Positions 31,381 through 42,920 of a stretch of 64,000 nucleotides of DNA are shown one piece after another. The translations under genes were made by a program, and so were the position numbers. The stretch comes from Blastocladiella emersonii ATCC 22665. Taxonomy: Eukaryota > Blastocladiomycota > Blastocladiomycetes > Blastocladiales > Blastocladiaceae. A model generated the notes under the pieces. It did not search any database. It was not told where the DNA came from and was given only the letters and a program-made list of their open reading frames with translations. Where the stretch lies: NCBI GenBank assembly GCA_025594325.1, contig JANHCV010000012.1:124001-188000 (forward strand), written 5' to 3'. How positions within the stretch are numbered: position 1 is the first letter of the stretch; every line of letters starts with the position of its first letter.

Positions 31381-33238
31381 TTACTGTGGGTCGGGCTCGC
31401 CCGTCGCGGCCGCCGCGGCCGCAGCGACGGCTGACCGACGACGTGTTGTGCGCGCACCCGCTGCTGGTGGGTCGACGGGGGTCGTAGTGGGAGTGGTCGC
31501 GGTGCTCCTCCGACGTGTCCGTGGCGGCTCGGGGACGGGCGGTGCGGCTGTCGTTCCAGGTGCAGGGGGTGCGAGTGCAGCGAGTGCAGCGAGTGCGGGC
31601 GCTGGTGCTGGAGCGGGTCCGGGTGCGCTTGGTGGCGGGAGCGCCGGCGACAGGAGCTGCGTGGCCGCGACGGCCGCCGTCGTCGTTGTTATCGTGACCG
31701 CGGGTGGTGTCAAGTCCCCGTTCGCCTCGGGCACGGGTGCCGATACTGGAGCCGCCGGTGCTGGTGCTGCGGGAACCGGTACGCCCATGACAGATGCGGC
31801 CGACGCCATCGCGGCCGCGGCCATCGCCGCGGCTTTCGCACGCGCGTGCGGCCCGGGTTTCAGAGTCTTCTTCTCGCCGACCATGACCTCGACGCTCCCG
31901 TTCGGCGCGCGGGTGATCTCGACCGTGACGGGTGCGTATTTCGGGACGCGGTCGGCGCGCGGCATGCGCTGGATCCACGCGGTGACGAACGGGTGGTTGA
32001 GGCCAAAGTACTCGTGTCCGTTGGCGTTGCCCGCGTGCGTGCGGTCGCGGATCGCGGACGTCGCGCGGAGGACCGCCGTCCAGCACTGCGACGGGTTGAT
32101 GCCCGTGTACACGTGCGACGGCTGGTCTGCCGCGGTGACCGAGAAGATGGGCAGGCCGCGCGGCGCGGGGGACGCGGAGATGGTCGAGGTGTACGTCGTG
32201 GTGCCGTCGCGGTTTACGGCGGACTGGTACGTTCTACACAGGAGGCTCGGGTTTAGTCATCGCCCAAGGGCACCGCCGGAACCATGAAGCGTACCGCTGC
32301 GTCGAGAACCCGACGGGGTAGATATACCGCTCGTTCGCAAACCCGTCATCGACGCTGACCTCGCCGAGCGCGAGCAGAGTGAACGTCCCCAAATCGATCG
32401 GGAACGCGGCCGCCGCGGGCAGCGTCGTCTCGGCGTCGAGCGGCACGTCCACGGGAAGCACCGCACGCCGCCGGTCTCGCGACAGCGCGGCTTTCCGCGC
32501 CGAGATGGGCGGAGCGGCCGCGGGCGCCGTCGATGGGGCACCGGGCGGGTGTGGTGGTGGTAGTAGTGGCGCCGCCACGGGCGGGTCGGCGGACGCGTCG
32601 GCGGGTGCGACCGCGCGCTGCTGCTTACGCGGCGGCGACGACGTCGTGCGGCCCGCGCGGGCGGAGCGTCTTCGTCCCGCCGCCGTCGCGGTGTCATCTA
32701 GTGGTGGTGGTGGAACAGTAACCGCGGCCCGGCCGGGCGGCGGCGCCAGCTCATCGATTTCCATGGGCACCACGGCGGCGGCAGCGACGGCGAGCGGCGG
32801 CAGCGGGCCCGTTGGGAGCGACATCGGCGGGGGCGGGATGGCGAGCGGCTGCGACCGGACCGCGTGCATGATGTCGGCGTCGACCCACTCGAGGACCGCC
32901 GGCGCGCTGTACACGGACGGCTCGCGCGTGGCCAGGGCCGAGGCGAGGACGCTAGATTGCGAGGATGTTAGGGCAGGTCCACAGTGAGGGGTGCGATGGG
33001 CGTACCGGTTCTCGCGGCGGAGCCGCTGGTTGGCCTGGCGCACGGCGCGCAGCTCGTGCTCGAGCGAGTGCACGCGGGACTCGAGGCCTGCATCGTCGGC
33101 GTCGGCGTCGGTATCGGCGGTGGCGCGGCGCTTGCGGGTGGGGCGGCGCGGCGGCGATGGCGGGGCCGTCGTGGTCGAGCTGGACGGGGCCGGGCCATCG
33201 CCATCGGCGGCGGCGGTTTGGGACCCACTGCTGCTCAT
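31381..33238 (-). CDS. FYRN/FYRC-domain nuclear protein with a coiled coil, three exons
   Basis: Exons are 33238-33006, 32951-32295 and 32233-31381, giving 580 residues. Introns are 54 nt (33005-32952; GTACGC, CTAAC, CTAG) and 61 nt (32294-32234; GTACGC, TGACTAAAC, TGTAG). The second join is required to complete FYRN/FYRC: IYPVGFSTQR continues as TYQSAVNRDGTTTYTSTI, like YPVG.CSTR.Y.S... in animal FYR proteins, then FSVTAADQPS and NPSQCWTAVLRA. Upstream are a basic patch (RRPTRKRRA) and a leucine-zipper-like coil (SRVHSLEHELRAVRQANQRL). The C-terminus is low-complexity Ala/Pro/Thr. The FYR pair occurs in TBRG1, MLL and JARID-type chromatin proteins, so a nuclear role is likely. The start at 33238 begins MSSSGSQ. 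Confidence 0.85.
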
Positions 33239-33504
33239 GCTTGGTTCTTCGAGAGTGCTGCTGGTGTTTGGGGCGGGATGGCGATGCAGCAAGTCGGAGC
33301 CGGTAGCTCGCGGGCGATTCATTGGGGGCGTAGTATGAGTGGGAGGCGGAGTGCGATACACGGCGGTGCGCGAACAGCGAGGGCGCACTCAGTCAAGTCT
33401 AGGTCGGCCGCTATCCTCGATGGGAGACGCCCAGGAGTCGGCGGGAGAGGGAGACTCACTCAACCACACATTTATGCATCAGCACACAACACTCGTCCAC
33501 AAGA
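33239..33504. promoter_or_regulatory. Promoter interval of the FYR gene
   Basis: This 266-bp interval lies between the FYR start and the end of the Get3 gene, both on the minus strand. No distinct element recognised. Confidence 0.4.
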
Positions 33505-34538
33505 CTACTGCTCGGGGACGTGCGGCACGACCAGCTTCTGCGAAAACTCCTCAATCTCGGCGGCGCCGCGCACCTCCTTGGTCAGCAGCGGCAGCTTGAC
33601 GACGTGGAAGTCGGCGTACAGCTCGTGGATCTGCTCGAGGTACTTCTGCTGCATCTTGTGGCGCACGTTGCAGTGCTCGCACGTCGACCCGGGCTTGGGG
33701 AACAGCAGCTGGTTGACGATGATGTTGTGCGTATCGATCTTGTAGCTGGTCAGCTCCTGGATCATGCGCTCCGTCTCGTACAGCGACAGGAACTCGGAGA
33801 TGCACACGCAGACAAACGTCGTCTTGTCCGGGTCCTGGAACTGCTTGTTCACCTCCTGGATGATCTCGCGCATGCCTTCGAGCTTGGCGAACATGTCCTC
33901 GGAGTTGGCGTTCATGCCCATGAGCCCCGACATTTGCGCGATCATGGGCGCGAACCGCCCCGAGAACTGCGAGATCTTGCCCAGCGCCTTCTCGAGCACC
34001 GCCGGGAACGAAAGGAACCGCAGCGTGTGGCCCGTCGGCGCCGTGTCGAACACGATCACCGAGTAGTCCATGGACTTGACCAGCTTCATCACCTCGGCGA
34101 ACCCCATGGCCTCGTCCACGCCCGGGATCGCAAACGCCAGGTCCTGCATCATCCCGTTCATGGCGCCGCCCTCGGGGTTCTGCTCCATCATCTCCTGGAT
34201 CGACGCGTTCGGGTCAATCTCCATGGCGTACAGGTTCGGGAACCCGGTGACCAGCGTCGGGTCGCGGCCAAACTTTTGCCCGAACGCGTCCGACAGGTTG
34301 TGCGCTGGGTCCGTCGAGATCAGCAGCACCGACTCGCGGCACTTGGACAGCTGCACCGCCAGCGAGCAGCTACATGTTTGGGGGGATGTTAGGACTTGCA
34401 CCAGGGGGTGCAGCGCACGCGAACGGACCTGCTAGTCGTCTTCCCGACGCCGCCCTTGCCGCCGACAAAGATCCACTTGAGCGTGTCCTGGTCGAGCACG
34501 TTGCGCAGCGAGGGCTCAAACTCAAACTCGTCGGCCAT
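33505..34538 (-). CDS. GET3: Get3/ArsA-type ATPase of the tail-anchored protein pathway
   Basis: Exon 1 is 34538-34429 and exon 2 is 34369-33505, giving 324 residues. The 59-nt intron (GTCCGT, CCTAAC, TGTAG) splits the start of the protein right after the P-loop ([10 protein letters not shown]) and joins to [19 protein letters not shown]. Other conserved blocks: [16 protein letters not shown] (switch I), [17 protein letters not shown] (switch II) and the zinc-binding CEHC pair. Get3 is a cytosolic dimer that takes tail-anchored proteins from the pretargeting complex to the ER receptor Get1/Get2. Length and motifs are complete. The stop is TAG directly after VVPHVPEQ. Confidence 0.96.
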
Positions 34539-34914
34539 CTTGGGTGGGGAGAGTGCAGGGGGTTGTTGATACGTGGAAGCCCGTGGCTGTTGAGGACTCT
34601 GCTGAGAGAGAGAGGGAGGGGCGACGGATCGAGGCGTGGGGGCCGACCGGCGGCGTTCAGCGGCGGCGGCGCGGCGGCGACAGCGTGGCGGAACGCCGCC
34701 GATCTCACGCACACGTGAGCTATCCCTATACCACCACATTGTCGCGAATAGTGCGAGGATAGCCTAGAGTATTCTTGGATGGTGTGATGGACTATTGGGA
34801 GGAGTCCAGAAGACCTGAGGCGCGACGGGTGCAGGCAGAAGCTACGGAAACCTGAAGCCAAATAGGAGCGCATTTTGGTCGGGTCAGGAACACGCATGAG
34901 TAGCGGCCGTCAGA
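34539..34914. other. Intergenic, Get3 promoter side
   Basis: About 375 bp contain the Get3 upstream region. Nothing else recognised. Confidence 0.4.
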
Positions 34915-34987
34915 GCCCTCCTAGCTCAGTCGGTAGAGCGCGGGACTTTTAATCCTGAGGTCACGGGTTCGAACCCCGTGGAGGGTA
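34915..34987 (+). tRNA. tRNA-Lys (UUU anticodon)
   Basis: A 73-nt cloverleaf: acceptor arm GCCCTCC paired with GGAGGGT (one G-T pair) plus discriminator A; D arm GCTC...GAGC; anticodon stem CGGGA/TCCTG with loop CTTTTAA, anticodon TTT at 34948-34950; T arm ACGGG TTCGAAC CCCGT. The A box and B box (GGTTCGAAC) are intact. There is no intron. CCA is not encoded, as usual in eukaryotes. Confidence 0.97.
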
Positions 34988-35000
34988 GGCAGCGCCTATG

Positions 35001-35010
35001 TTTTTTTTTT
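35001..35010 (+). terminator. RNA polymerase III terminator
   Basis: A run of ten T starts 13 bp after the tRNA-Lys, the usual Pol III stop signal. Confidence 0.9.
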
Positions 35011-35209
35011 CGTTTCCGTTTTCGTTGTTCCCTCGACGTTTTTATCTCTGACAACACTCCCCCCACCTCCCAAGCATCCTAGGCGAATTGAGGAGAAGCC
35101 GCCTCAGACGGTCGGCGGGTGACGCGTCGCTTGACCCGCGTGGCGCTTCGCGAGGTGAACGCGTTCCACGCTCGCTCCCCGCCACGCCTGATGGACTGGA
35201 TTAAGCACC

Positions 35210-36600
35210 ATGAATTCTGAACACGACTCCATGCAATTCGCTCTGCCATCGGACCTATGGACTCCCGTCCTGCAGTTGGCAGCAACGCGGTCGGCCGTGC
35301 TCGCGTCCTCGCGGGAGCTTGGCACCTGCGCGTCGGACAAGCGCGTGCTGCTCGCCCAGTTCCCCGCCATCCTCCGCGCGTTTACGAGCGGGCTTGACAG
35401 CTACTATGGCCAGCTGTCAATTTTGCGGCTCGCGTGCGATGTGTCACTTCTCAACGACCTCCGGCTGCTCCTGATGGTGCCCGGCTTGAACCGCAACACC
35501 TGCGCCTGCCTTCAAGCGAAGCCGGTACTTGCGCCAGAGTTGTTCGTCGTTCTCGTCCAGGCGCTCGCGGTCCGCGCGTCCCGTTGCGGCGCGTGTACTC
35601 GTTCACGAGCTTCCGCGGGATCTCGACGCAATGGACAGCGTCCTCTGTGCAATTGCCTGGCTGCTCGATCGCGGCTGGTCAACCGTATCAACCGGCCCTC
35701 CCGTGAGTGTTGCCAGCAAAACCGCGCCCGAACGGAATCTTTTCGCGCCGTACTCTCGCTTCATTTCATCGCACGATTCCCATGTCGTTGTGATGGGCCC
35801 AAGCACGTTTCGCGCTCACTTTGCGCTCCATCTGTCAGCGCACTTCGGCGCCCCGAGCCTCGAGCAGCTCTAGTATATTTTCGGGTCGGCCCATCACGCG
35901 TGGAGCGAGTTCATTGCTGCGACCATCCATCTCGAGCCGGCTGTCGCTGGTGCGATCATGAATATGATCAACCACGGGTTTGGCGAGCCGCAGCTTGCCC
36001 TGGTCCTTAAGCGCGGTACGTCGCGCGTACTTTTTCAGGCTCAGGGGAACACTCCGCTCACGCCAGACGAATAGCGAATTCTCCATTTTTTCACAAAGGC
36101 CGGACAATGTTGTACATTCTTCGACTTGCGTGGCAGCACTTTCCGCAGCACTTGGACCAGGTACTTCAGCGTGCGTGCGAGGTGGTCGCTTCGGCTCGCG
36201 AGATGGCGCGCGTGCTTGGGGCGACGCCGCCGGAGCTTCTCTACATCGACAACGCGCCCGTTCCCGCCGACAATGTCGCGGGGGATGATCGTACAGTGGC
36301 AAACCGTGGTTCTCAATTTTGCTCACGTTCCCGGCATCGACGCCTGGGCACTCAAGCGCGAGCAGCGCGACGATTGGCGACCGTTTTGCGGGCCACGCGT
36401 GTGTGCCCTTCGCCGACTTCGCGGACCCGGCGACGCGCGCCGCGGCGGTCGTGCTTGTCGGTGGTATCGTTAAGGACGTTGAGCCCGATGCGGTCGATAG
36501 TTTTGGGTGGGCCTGTCATGCGCGCGAGGTGAACCAGGCCGTCCATAAGCGACGGCCGCGGCGAAAAGTGTCACTCGCCTTGCCTCAGGCAGCCTCGCTG
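35210..36600 (+). pseudogene. F-box-like gene decayed by frameshifts and stops
   Basis: From the ATG at 35210 (MNSEHDSMQF) the frame reads ALPSDLWTPVLQLAATRSA, an F-box-like start, and stays coherent to about 35590. It then moves to a second frame (ARVLVHELPRDLDAMDSVL to APSLEQL, TAG at 35871) and continues after that stop through YIFGSAHHAWSEF and NMINHGFGEPQLALV to another TAG (36073). Later pieces (LRLAWQHFPQHLDQVLQ at 36120; LNFAHVPGIDAWALKREQ at 36310) look like the same protein in shifted frames. At least two shifts and two stops indicate a pseudogene related in style to the other F-box/helical genes here. Confidence 0.5.
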
Positions 36601-38059
36601 AAAGAAAGACCAACGACGACGACGACGACGTGGTAAAATAATCGTGTGTTAGGACACGACCGCTTGAGAAACGGTGGAAAGCAAACTAACCATCAAGGAG
36701 AAAACCGCCCCACAGCTCGCGATACTACGGAACAGAACCATTGCAAAGCAAAGCCACATCGTACTTGTCGTCGTCGTCAAAATTCAAACGCCGTCCACAA
36801 ATGCCTTGCGGCCGAGCGTGACCAAAAATCCGCCTCAACTTGCCCGGGGGAGCCGCGTGACGAGAAGCGCGAGCGCGGCCGGATCGCGAGTGGCGATTTC
36901 TGCCCAACGCAGTGGCAGGAGTGGTAGGCCCTCGCTGAACGTTGGACCAGCCGAAGCGAGTCGTGCTACCAGTACACGATCGCGATGAACGCAAGCACGT
37001 CCATGAAGCGCGCGGCATCCAATATTGGGTCGCCGGAACACGTCCGCAAGTTTATCCTTCGGTATTGACCTATTTGAACGTGAGCTGCAAGAGGTCCATG
37101 AACGGGTACCAGATTCAACCACTCGGGCCAGCTGAGAGTTAGAGTAAGAAGCGCGCTGCGGCCACGCCGTCTTGATATGCGCGATGAGCTCCTCTAAGAA
37201 AGCAACGCGACCCGTTGTGCACCCGCATGCAGTGCAAGAGGGGCGGCGACCGCGAGCGGGTGCCGGTGAAACTGGCTTGGGTTGGCGGTATCCGCGCGAG
37301 CAACGGCCGCGACCAAGCCAAGCCAAAGTCCGCGTTGCCCTCAGGCACATGGGGTTCGGGCGGTTTCTGCAGGAGGAGCCGAGCGTGTCAAGCGCACGCG
37401 TGCGCGCGCAAAGTCGTGGACCAAACAAACGCTGCAGGTGAGATCGGGACTATCGTCAAGACTAGCGATCAAGCCGATTGTCCAGGAGGAGAGGAGAAGA
37501 AGAGAAGAGAAAGTGCGGGTTGGCTGTCATTGTGTACGTGGCGCTAGAAGCGAGAAGCGAGCACCAACAGCCAAGTCAAGGCGAAGCTGCGCGAGTTGGC
37601 CCACAGTGTGGCATGGCGGCGAGCTCGCGCGGAAGGTTGATGAGGCTCGGCAGCCGCATGGTAGATGGTCGCCGGTCAGATTGCATGGAGTCTTTCATGG
37701 TATGCTTCATGGCAGTGGAGTACCAGAGTGGAACGCAGGAGGAAGCGGCGAAGATTGCCGCTACGACGACGAGCGCCACTCGGTTCGGTCAGCCTGGGCC
37801 ACGTGCGCGTGTTCGGCGCGGGTCAGCGGCGCGGGTCAGCGGCGCGGGTCAGCGAGATCATGTTTCCAAGAATGATTCCGAGCCCGATATGGGATTATAT
37901 GTGGCATTCAAACATGCTTGAGCGGCGGCGGCGGTGTTCCGCGTGCCGTAGCAGCCCAGCTGCTAGCCATGGACGCGGCCATCATCATATTGTAACCGGT
38001 GGTTGAGGGTGATCCATTTTGAGCGGGGGCTGAAATCAAATTGTCGCTGATTGTCTCCC
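36601..38059. other. Gene-poor region with minus-strand coding relics
   Basis: Minus-strand segments at about 36840-37210 (for example FLEELIAHIKTAWPQRAS and FMDVLAFIAIVYW in different frames) look like old exons of a helical protein. No complete gene is recognised. Confidence 0.35.
37814..37852 (+). repeat. 13-bp tandem repeat, three copies
   Basis: CGGCGCGGGTCAG is repeated three times perfectly, head to tail. Confidence 0.9.
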
Positions 38060-39790
38060 CGCGGTGATTAATGCGTGCCTCGCACCGGTCACGCAAAAGT
38101 CACCCGACCCGAGCGCGACGCGTCGCGTGTCTCCTCTCCCGAAGCGATTCTCGCGCCACGCGGCAAGTCTTTTTTTTTTATATTTTTGCTGCAAATGTAT
38201 CGCACCTGACTCGCTTGCACCTGCTGCAACTTCACGAAGACTTGCAGCGACGGCAGGCGCCTGCCCTCGCACGCACCCTCCCACCCGCGCGCCTTCCCCT
38301 TCTCCGCACGCCCTGCGCCGCCGTGCAGTCTCTCTCTCCACCACCACCACATGCAATGCAACATGACAACCATCCGAAACCCCGCGCTCGGCCGCCTACC
38401 GCGGCGCGGCGCGCGACTACACGCCACTCGACAACCGCAGCCCGATCCGCTCGTTTCTCAAGGTGTCGGTCGTGAGGTATCCTGGTACGCTGCCGGAGTG
38501 GCGCGACCGCCCCTCGCTCTCCCTCGTGTAGATGCCCCCCGGTGCGGGCCTAGTACCCTCCTGGCCTAGTTCTCTCCCTCGGCACGCCCTTTGCGGCACG
38601 AGCTCTCGCCGTAAGGAAGCGTAAGCACCGCCCCACACCTCCCCCATCATACGCTCGTTCGCCCCGACGTATGCTGCGGCGGGCCCGTGTGTGGCGCGGC
38701 TGGCCGGGGTCTCGGCCGTTGCGGAGGGGCTAATGAAGGGAGGCAAACGGTGTGGCGGCCGAGTAGGTGGCGGGTAGTGGCCCATGGACCTTTGCGTCTG
38801 TTGGGCGGAGCGGCTGGACCCGATCCAAAATACTACCCGTCGTACAGAAACGCCGCCCGCGCTGCACCGGGGGCACCCCCGTACGCCGGTTACCCCACCC
38901 CACCCACCACCAAGTTCAGTTCAAGCGCAACGCGAGGCTCTCGATCGCGGGAAGCAGCAGGTACGGCGGCGCCGATGCTCGTCTTTGTGATGATCGCCTA
39001 CTGACGCACGATTCTCGCCCGTCGTGTGTGTAGATCGCGTCGCCTTCGTCCCCCATCCACTACTCCCGCGCGGCAGTTTCGCGTCGTGCGGCGGCGGCCG
39101 CCAGGTCAACTTCGGCCCCCATGGTCGCGTTCAAGTTCAAGGCGTGTTCGAGGTACCGCATCTCTGACCTGCAACCGCCGCCGCCGCGATCAGGACAACT
39201 CACGCTGTCCCTCTCACCCACCCGTAGATCCATCTCCTCCAAGGTTTCGCGACGCGTGCCGCTACCAGATCGTGTCGTGGTGCCACCGAGTCAAGTCAAG
39301 CTGCGCTCATCGTTCCGCTCGCCGTGACCGACGACGCCCTCAAGAAGCTCAAGCGCCTGTACGTGCCGATCAAGCGGATCATCGAGCCCAAGAACGGCGG
39401 CGACACAACCTCGGGACCAACTTCCACCACCGCCAGTACATGCAGATCGCCGGCATTCCGCATCACGTTTCTCGCCGCCGCCATGAACCTGCTGTCGCGG
39501 TCGGTCACGCTCAAGCAGGGCGGCCGCCGCACCGCGCTCAAGTCGATCCGCTGCTACCGTACCGGCCTCGATTCATGCGAGCTCGAGAAGAGCCCAAGTT
39601 CCAGCCGGCCTGTGACTGGCAGCAGTCGATCGTTCCTCGTAGAAATACATCCCACACCCGTCCATCCGTGACGCTCTTCTTGTCCCACTTCGAGCGGTGC
39701 AGGGCGAGAAGACCTTTGCGTTCGCCGCGTGGGATGAACGAAGCGAGAAGGGAGAGTGACGCACCTGACGCGCTGAAGCGAGTATAAGGG
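38060..39790 (+). pseudogene. Decayed coding region, unidentified
   Basis: Coding-like pieces alternate between frames: DYTPLDNRSPIRSFLKVSVV followed by RYPGTLPEWRDRP (about 38430-38525, ending in TAG), PDPKYYPSYRNAAR (about 38830), MVAFKFKACSRYRISDL (39121), DDALKKLKRLYVPIKRIIEP (39330) and ITFLAAAMNLLSRSVTLKQG (39465). The run of similar polarity suggests one long gene, either intron-rich or decayed. No family is recognised. Codon-scale patterns persist for over 1 kb, so decay may be recent. Confidence 0.35.
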
Positions 39791-39929
39791 GGACCGACTA
39801 CAAGTCGCGCGATGCCCAAGGTAAAAAGTAAAGGTCAAGAGCACGTGTTTAGTACAACTCAATTACCCTGCGCCAACGTGCGTCCGCAATCCAGCCCGCT
39901 CACGGGGTGCAGTTACATGTTTTCGTTGA

Positions 39930-41290
39930 TTAATTGCAATTGAACTCGCAACTTGGACAATACTTTGTAATGAGAGCAGCACATTCGTTGCCCCGAGTCT
40001 GATTCCTGCTCAGGCTGAGTGTCTCAAGCTCAGGTGGAACGTGGGGGATGAGGAGAGCAAATGACTCGTTGGTGATGCCGCTGGAGTACAGGCTCAGTGT
40101 CCGAAGCGATCGCGGGAGCGCTCTGCCAAAATCGGCTGCGTTAGAGTCCTCGATCTTGGCTCCAAACAAGGTCAAGGTGCGCAGCCTGCGCGGTAGGCTC
40201 GCAATAAAGCTTGGGACGGAAGCCGCGTCATTGAGCCTACACCAAGCGAGGCAGAGCCGATTAAGACTCTCGGGGAGGTGCGGCATAATTACATCGATAT
40301 CGCTTCGTTTCCATCGGTTGAGAAAGAGACACGTCACTTGAAGCACACGCAGCCGCTGAGCAAGCGCGTGCACCGCTTCGGTTGGGAGATGCGACTCCAT
40401 GATGGAGAGTGTCTCTAGTTGTGCTGAGAGCTCACTTACCAGGGAGAGTGCAAATTTAAGCGAGAGCATGGCTTTGATAATGCGCAGTTCGCGCAAAGTC
40501 GCGGGAAAGGGCTGGAACTCGACTGCTCGATCTTCTGTCCCGTAGGCATTGCCCTCGAGTGACAGCTCCTCGAGTACACTAGGCAGCCATGGGGTAGAGA
40601 CCTTGTCGCTCTCGTAGTCAAGAGGATTATGCATCAACTCCAAGACGCGCACCGAGTCTGGAAACTGGATCATTTCAAGAAGGGGCAAGGTGACAGCGCA
40701 CTCGCTTAGGATAATAATGGTCAGGGCGCAGCCAGGGTGCGCAAGAATTTCTGAGAGAGAAGCTTGGCGCCGGCGCGAGTTAGCCGCATCGAATCAAGCT
40801 GAAGCACAGTCTCCTTGCCGAACGCAAACTCGTCAAAGTGCTTTGCGGGGTACACATCGGCGTCCGCTGCAATGGCGTGCCCGCGAAACTCGCGATGCAT
40901 CGAGGCCGGATACTTTGGCGCGACATCGAGGAATACACGGGCAGCGCTCAGAAGCCGGCCATCCAGTTTGAGCTTTAGACCAGAGCTGCGCCACCACTCC
41001 ATGATGTGGTAATGAGAGTTGGCCCACGCAAGCGATATGGCATGCTCAGAGTAGTCGAGCGGAAGGCCAAAACGCCTCCATTCTTCAAGCACAGCAAGGC
41101 GTCCGTGCTCGCTTGCCACGTCCATGGTCAAGTTGGCAGCGCACTGAAGAATAGCTTTATAGACGCTTAAGGCGTGGAAACGAGGCATTGCACGCAAATA
41201 CTTAAGAAGGCCAGGCGTGTCGTGCGTGTCGTGCAAGCGGGCGGCGCGTTCAAGTATCAGTTCGACGACACTGTACGGAACAATAATATA
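39930..41290 (-). CDS. ANK-like plus LRR protein, two coding blocks
   Basis: The first block (41290-40721) starts with PYSVVELILERAARLHDTHD, the family N-terminus, then ANK-like units (GRLAVLEEWRRFGLPLDY, SHYHIMEWWRSSGLKLKL). The second block (about 40760-39930) carries LRRs such as ALTIIILSECAVTLPLLEM, PESLNRLCLAWCRLNDA, RSLRTLSLYSSGITNES and PELETLSLSRNQTRGNE. The blocks differ by a frame. A CTAAC site and CTTCTCTCTCAG acceptor at about 40757-40780 suggest an intron, but no donor in the right phase was found, so a frameshift is the alternative. No ATG precedes the N-terminal motif in frame. It is head-to-head with its paralogue at 41466. Confidence 0.6.
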
Positions 41291-41465
41291 GCGAGACGAC
41301 TCTTCAAGGTCATTGTTTCAGCAAGTTCCATTCGCTTCAGAGTTCATGGCCGGCATGGGAACTGGCACTAAGAGAGCGAGAGCGCCGTGGCCGCCCAGGT
41401 GGCCGGCTGTCGAAACTTTCGGCGGTTCCCACGAGGATTCACGCTCCCGCACTCACCCTCGTATC

Positions 41466-42920
41466 ATGGAGCCAATGAAGAGCGGGCTTCCCGCACTACC
41501 TGCAACGGTCTTCGACCGCATCCTCTGCCACGCTGTGCGGCTGCACGACCCGGACGACGTGGCGGGGATGCGGCGGTACTCCCGCATCATGCTCCGCGAC
41601 GACGCCCCTTGCGTGCACCGCGCCATCGTCGACCACGCCACTTCCGTCTCGATCGATGAAGCGAGCGCGACAGGCCGGCTCAACGTGCTAAATGCATGGG
41701 CTCGGTCGGGCAAACCGCTCGAGTATACGGGTGCCGCGATCACGGGGGCGGCCCGGTCGTACAAGTCGCTCGACTGGTGGCGGCGCCATACCGAACTCGC
41801 GCTGCCCGAGTGCGAGGTCGGACACATGGTACAGGTGCACTTCAATGGGACTTGTAGCGAGGACGACGACGCTTTTGTACGTCCCGCCTCATATAGGTCA
41901 ATCGCCCTCGCAAACTCATAGTCCGTTACCTAGGATCTCGAGCGCTACGACCAGCCACCCGGCGATATCTACCTCCAAGGCTTCCTGCCCGCGGTGCGCG
42001 ACGGGTCCGTGGGCACGGCATGGTGCGTTGGGATGCGCATCACCGAAACCGGTGCGTCTACACTTGCCGATGCTTTGGCAGAGCCAACCGCGAGCGTTGC
42101 ATCAATCGACTTGGAGTGCTGCGATATCACGTTCGCGACGCTTTGCGCCCTTCGCTTGCCAATTTTGGTCACTCGCATCAGCCTCAAGCGCAACTGGGTC
42201 AGCGAGGGCGCTGCGGCACTTTCGTCGGTTCCTTCTTGCTCGCCCTTTCCGCCGCATCTCTACTGCCTCGCTCTCATGGAAAGCGTTCTTGGTAACGTGC
42301 AGGACACCGAAGCATTGTTTCGCTCAATTCCCGACTCGCTGGGCGAACTATGGCTTTCGAACACCCTGTTTAGCATCGACCACGCCCGCGCCTTCGCTGC
42401 CAAGGTCCCACCCAGGCTCAGCCGACTTTCGCTGTCTCGTTGCCAGCTCGGACTGCAGGGTATCGCCGTTGTCGCGCCACAGCTGCCGCGCACCCTTGTG
42501 TGGCTCAGCCTCGACTCAAACGAAATTTGCCCAGAGGGCGCCGCCCATGTCGCGCGACACTTTCCACCGCAACTCGTCTACTTCAGCATGGAGGACAATA
42601 TGCTACTTGGCGACGAGGGACTTGCCGCGTTATCCCAGGGCATCGCGCCGAGCGTTAAGCAACTGTGGGTCGGCGAAACTGGCGCCTCAGACGCCGGAGT
42701 CTTCGCTCTTGTGGACCGCATCCCACCGCATCTCGAGGACCTGAGTCTATCCAGCGCGATGCTTAGTCGGTCAGCACTCGAGCACGTCTTTGCGCGTATC
42801 CCGTCGAGTCTCGTGTGGCTCTCGCTCGTGAACTGCGTTGATCCCGCCACGGACTCGCCCCAGGATATTGAACCGTTCCTTCAAACGATGCGCGATGGTC
42901 TTGAGGTGCAGGTCACCTGA
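41466..42920 (+). CDS. ANK-like plus LRR protein, two exons
   Basis: Exons 41466-41876 and 41934-42920, giving 465 residues. The 57-nt intron (GTACGT donor, ACCTAG acceptor) removes two in-frame TAG codons and joins EDDDAF to DLERYDQPPGD. The N-terminus (LPATVFDRILCHAVRLHDPD) is F-box-like. One ANK-like unit follows (LNVLNAWARSGKPLEYT, SYKSLDWWRRHTEL). From about residue 175 onward there are about ten LRRs (TRISLKRNWVSEGAAAL, SRLSLSRCQLGLQGIAVV, VWLSLDSNEICPEGAAHVA). It is probably an interaction protein, perhaps an SCF adaptor reading LRR ligands; this is inference. An in-frame ATG at 41346 is an alternative start. Confidence 0.75.

Noticed and set aside
20829-36075. UAG reassigned to a sense codon, suggested by TAG stops in several broken frames
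   Set aside because: Get3 ends in TAG exactly at its expected C-terminus, and the other TAG-containing regions also have frameshifts, so decay explains them.
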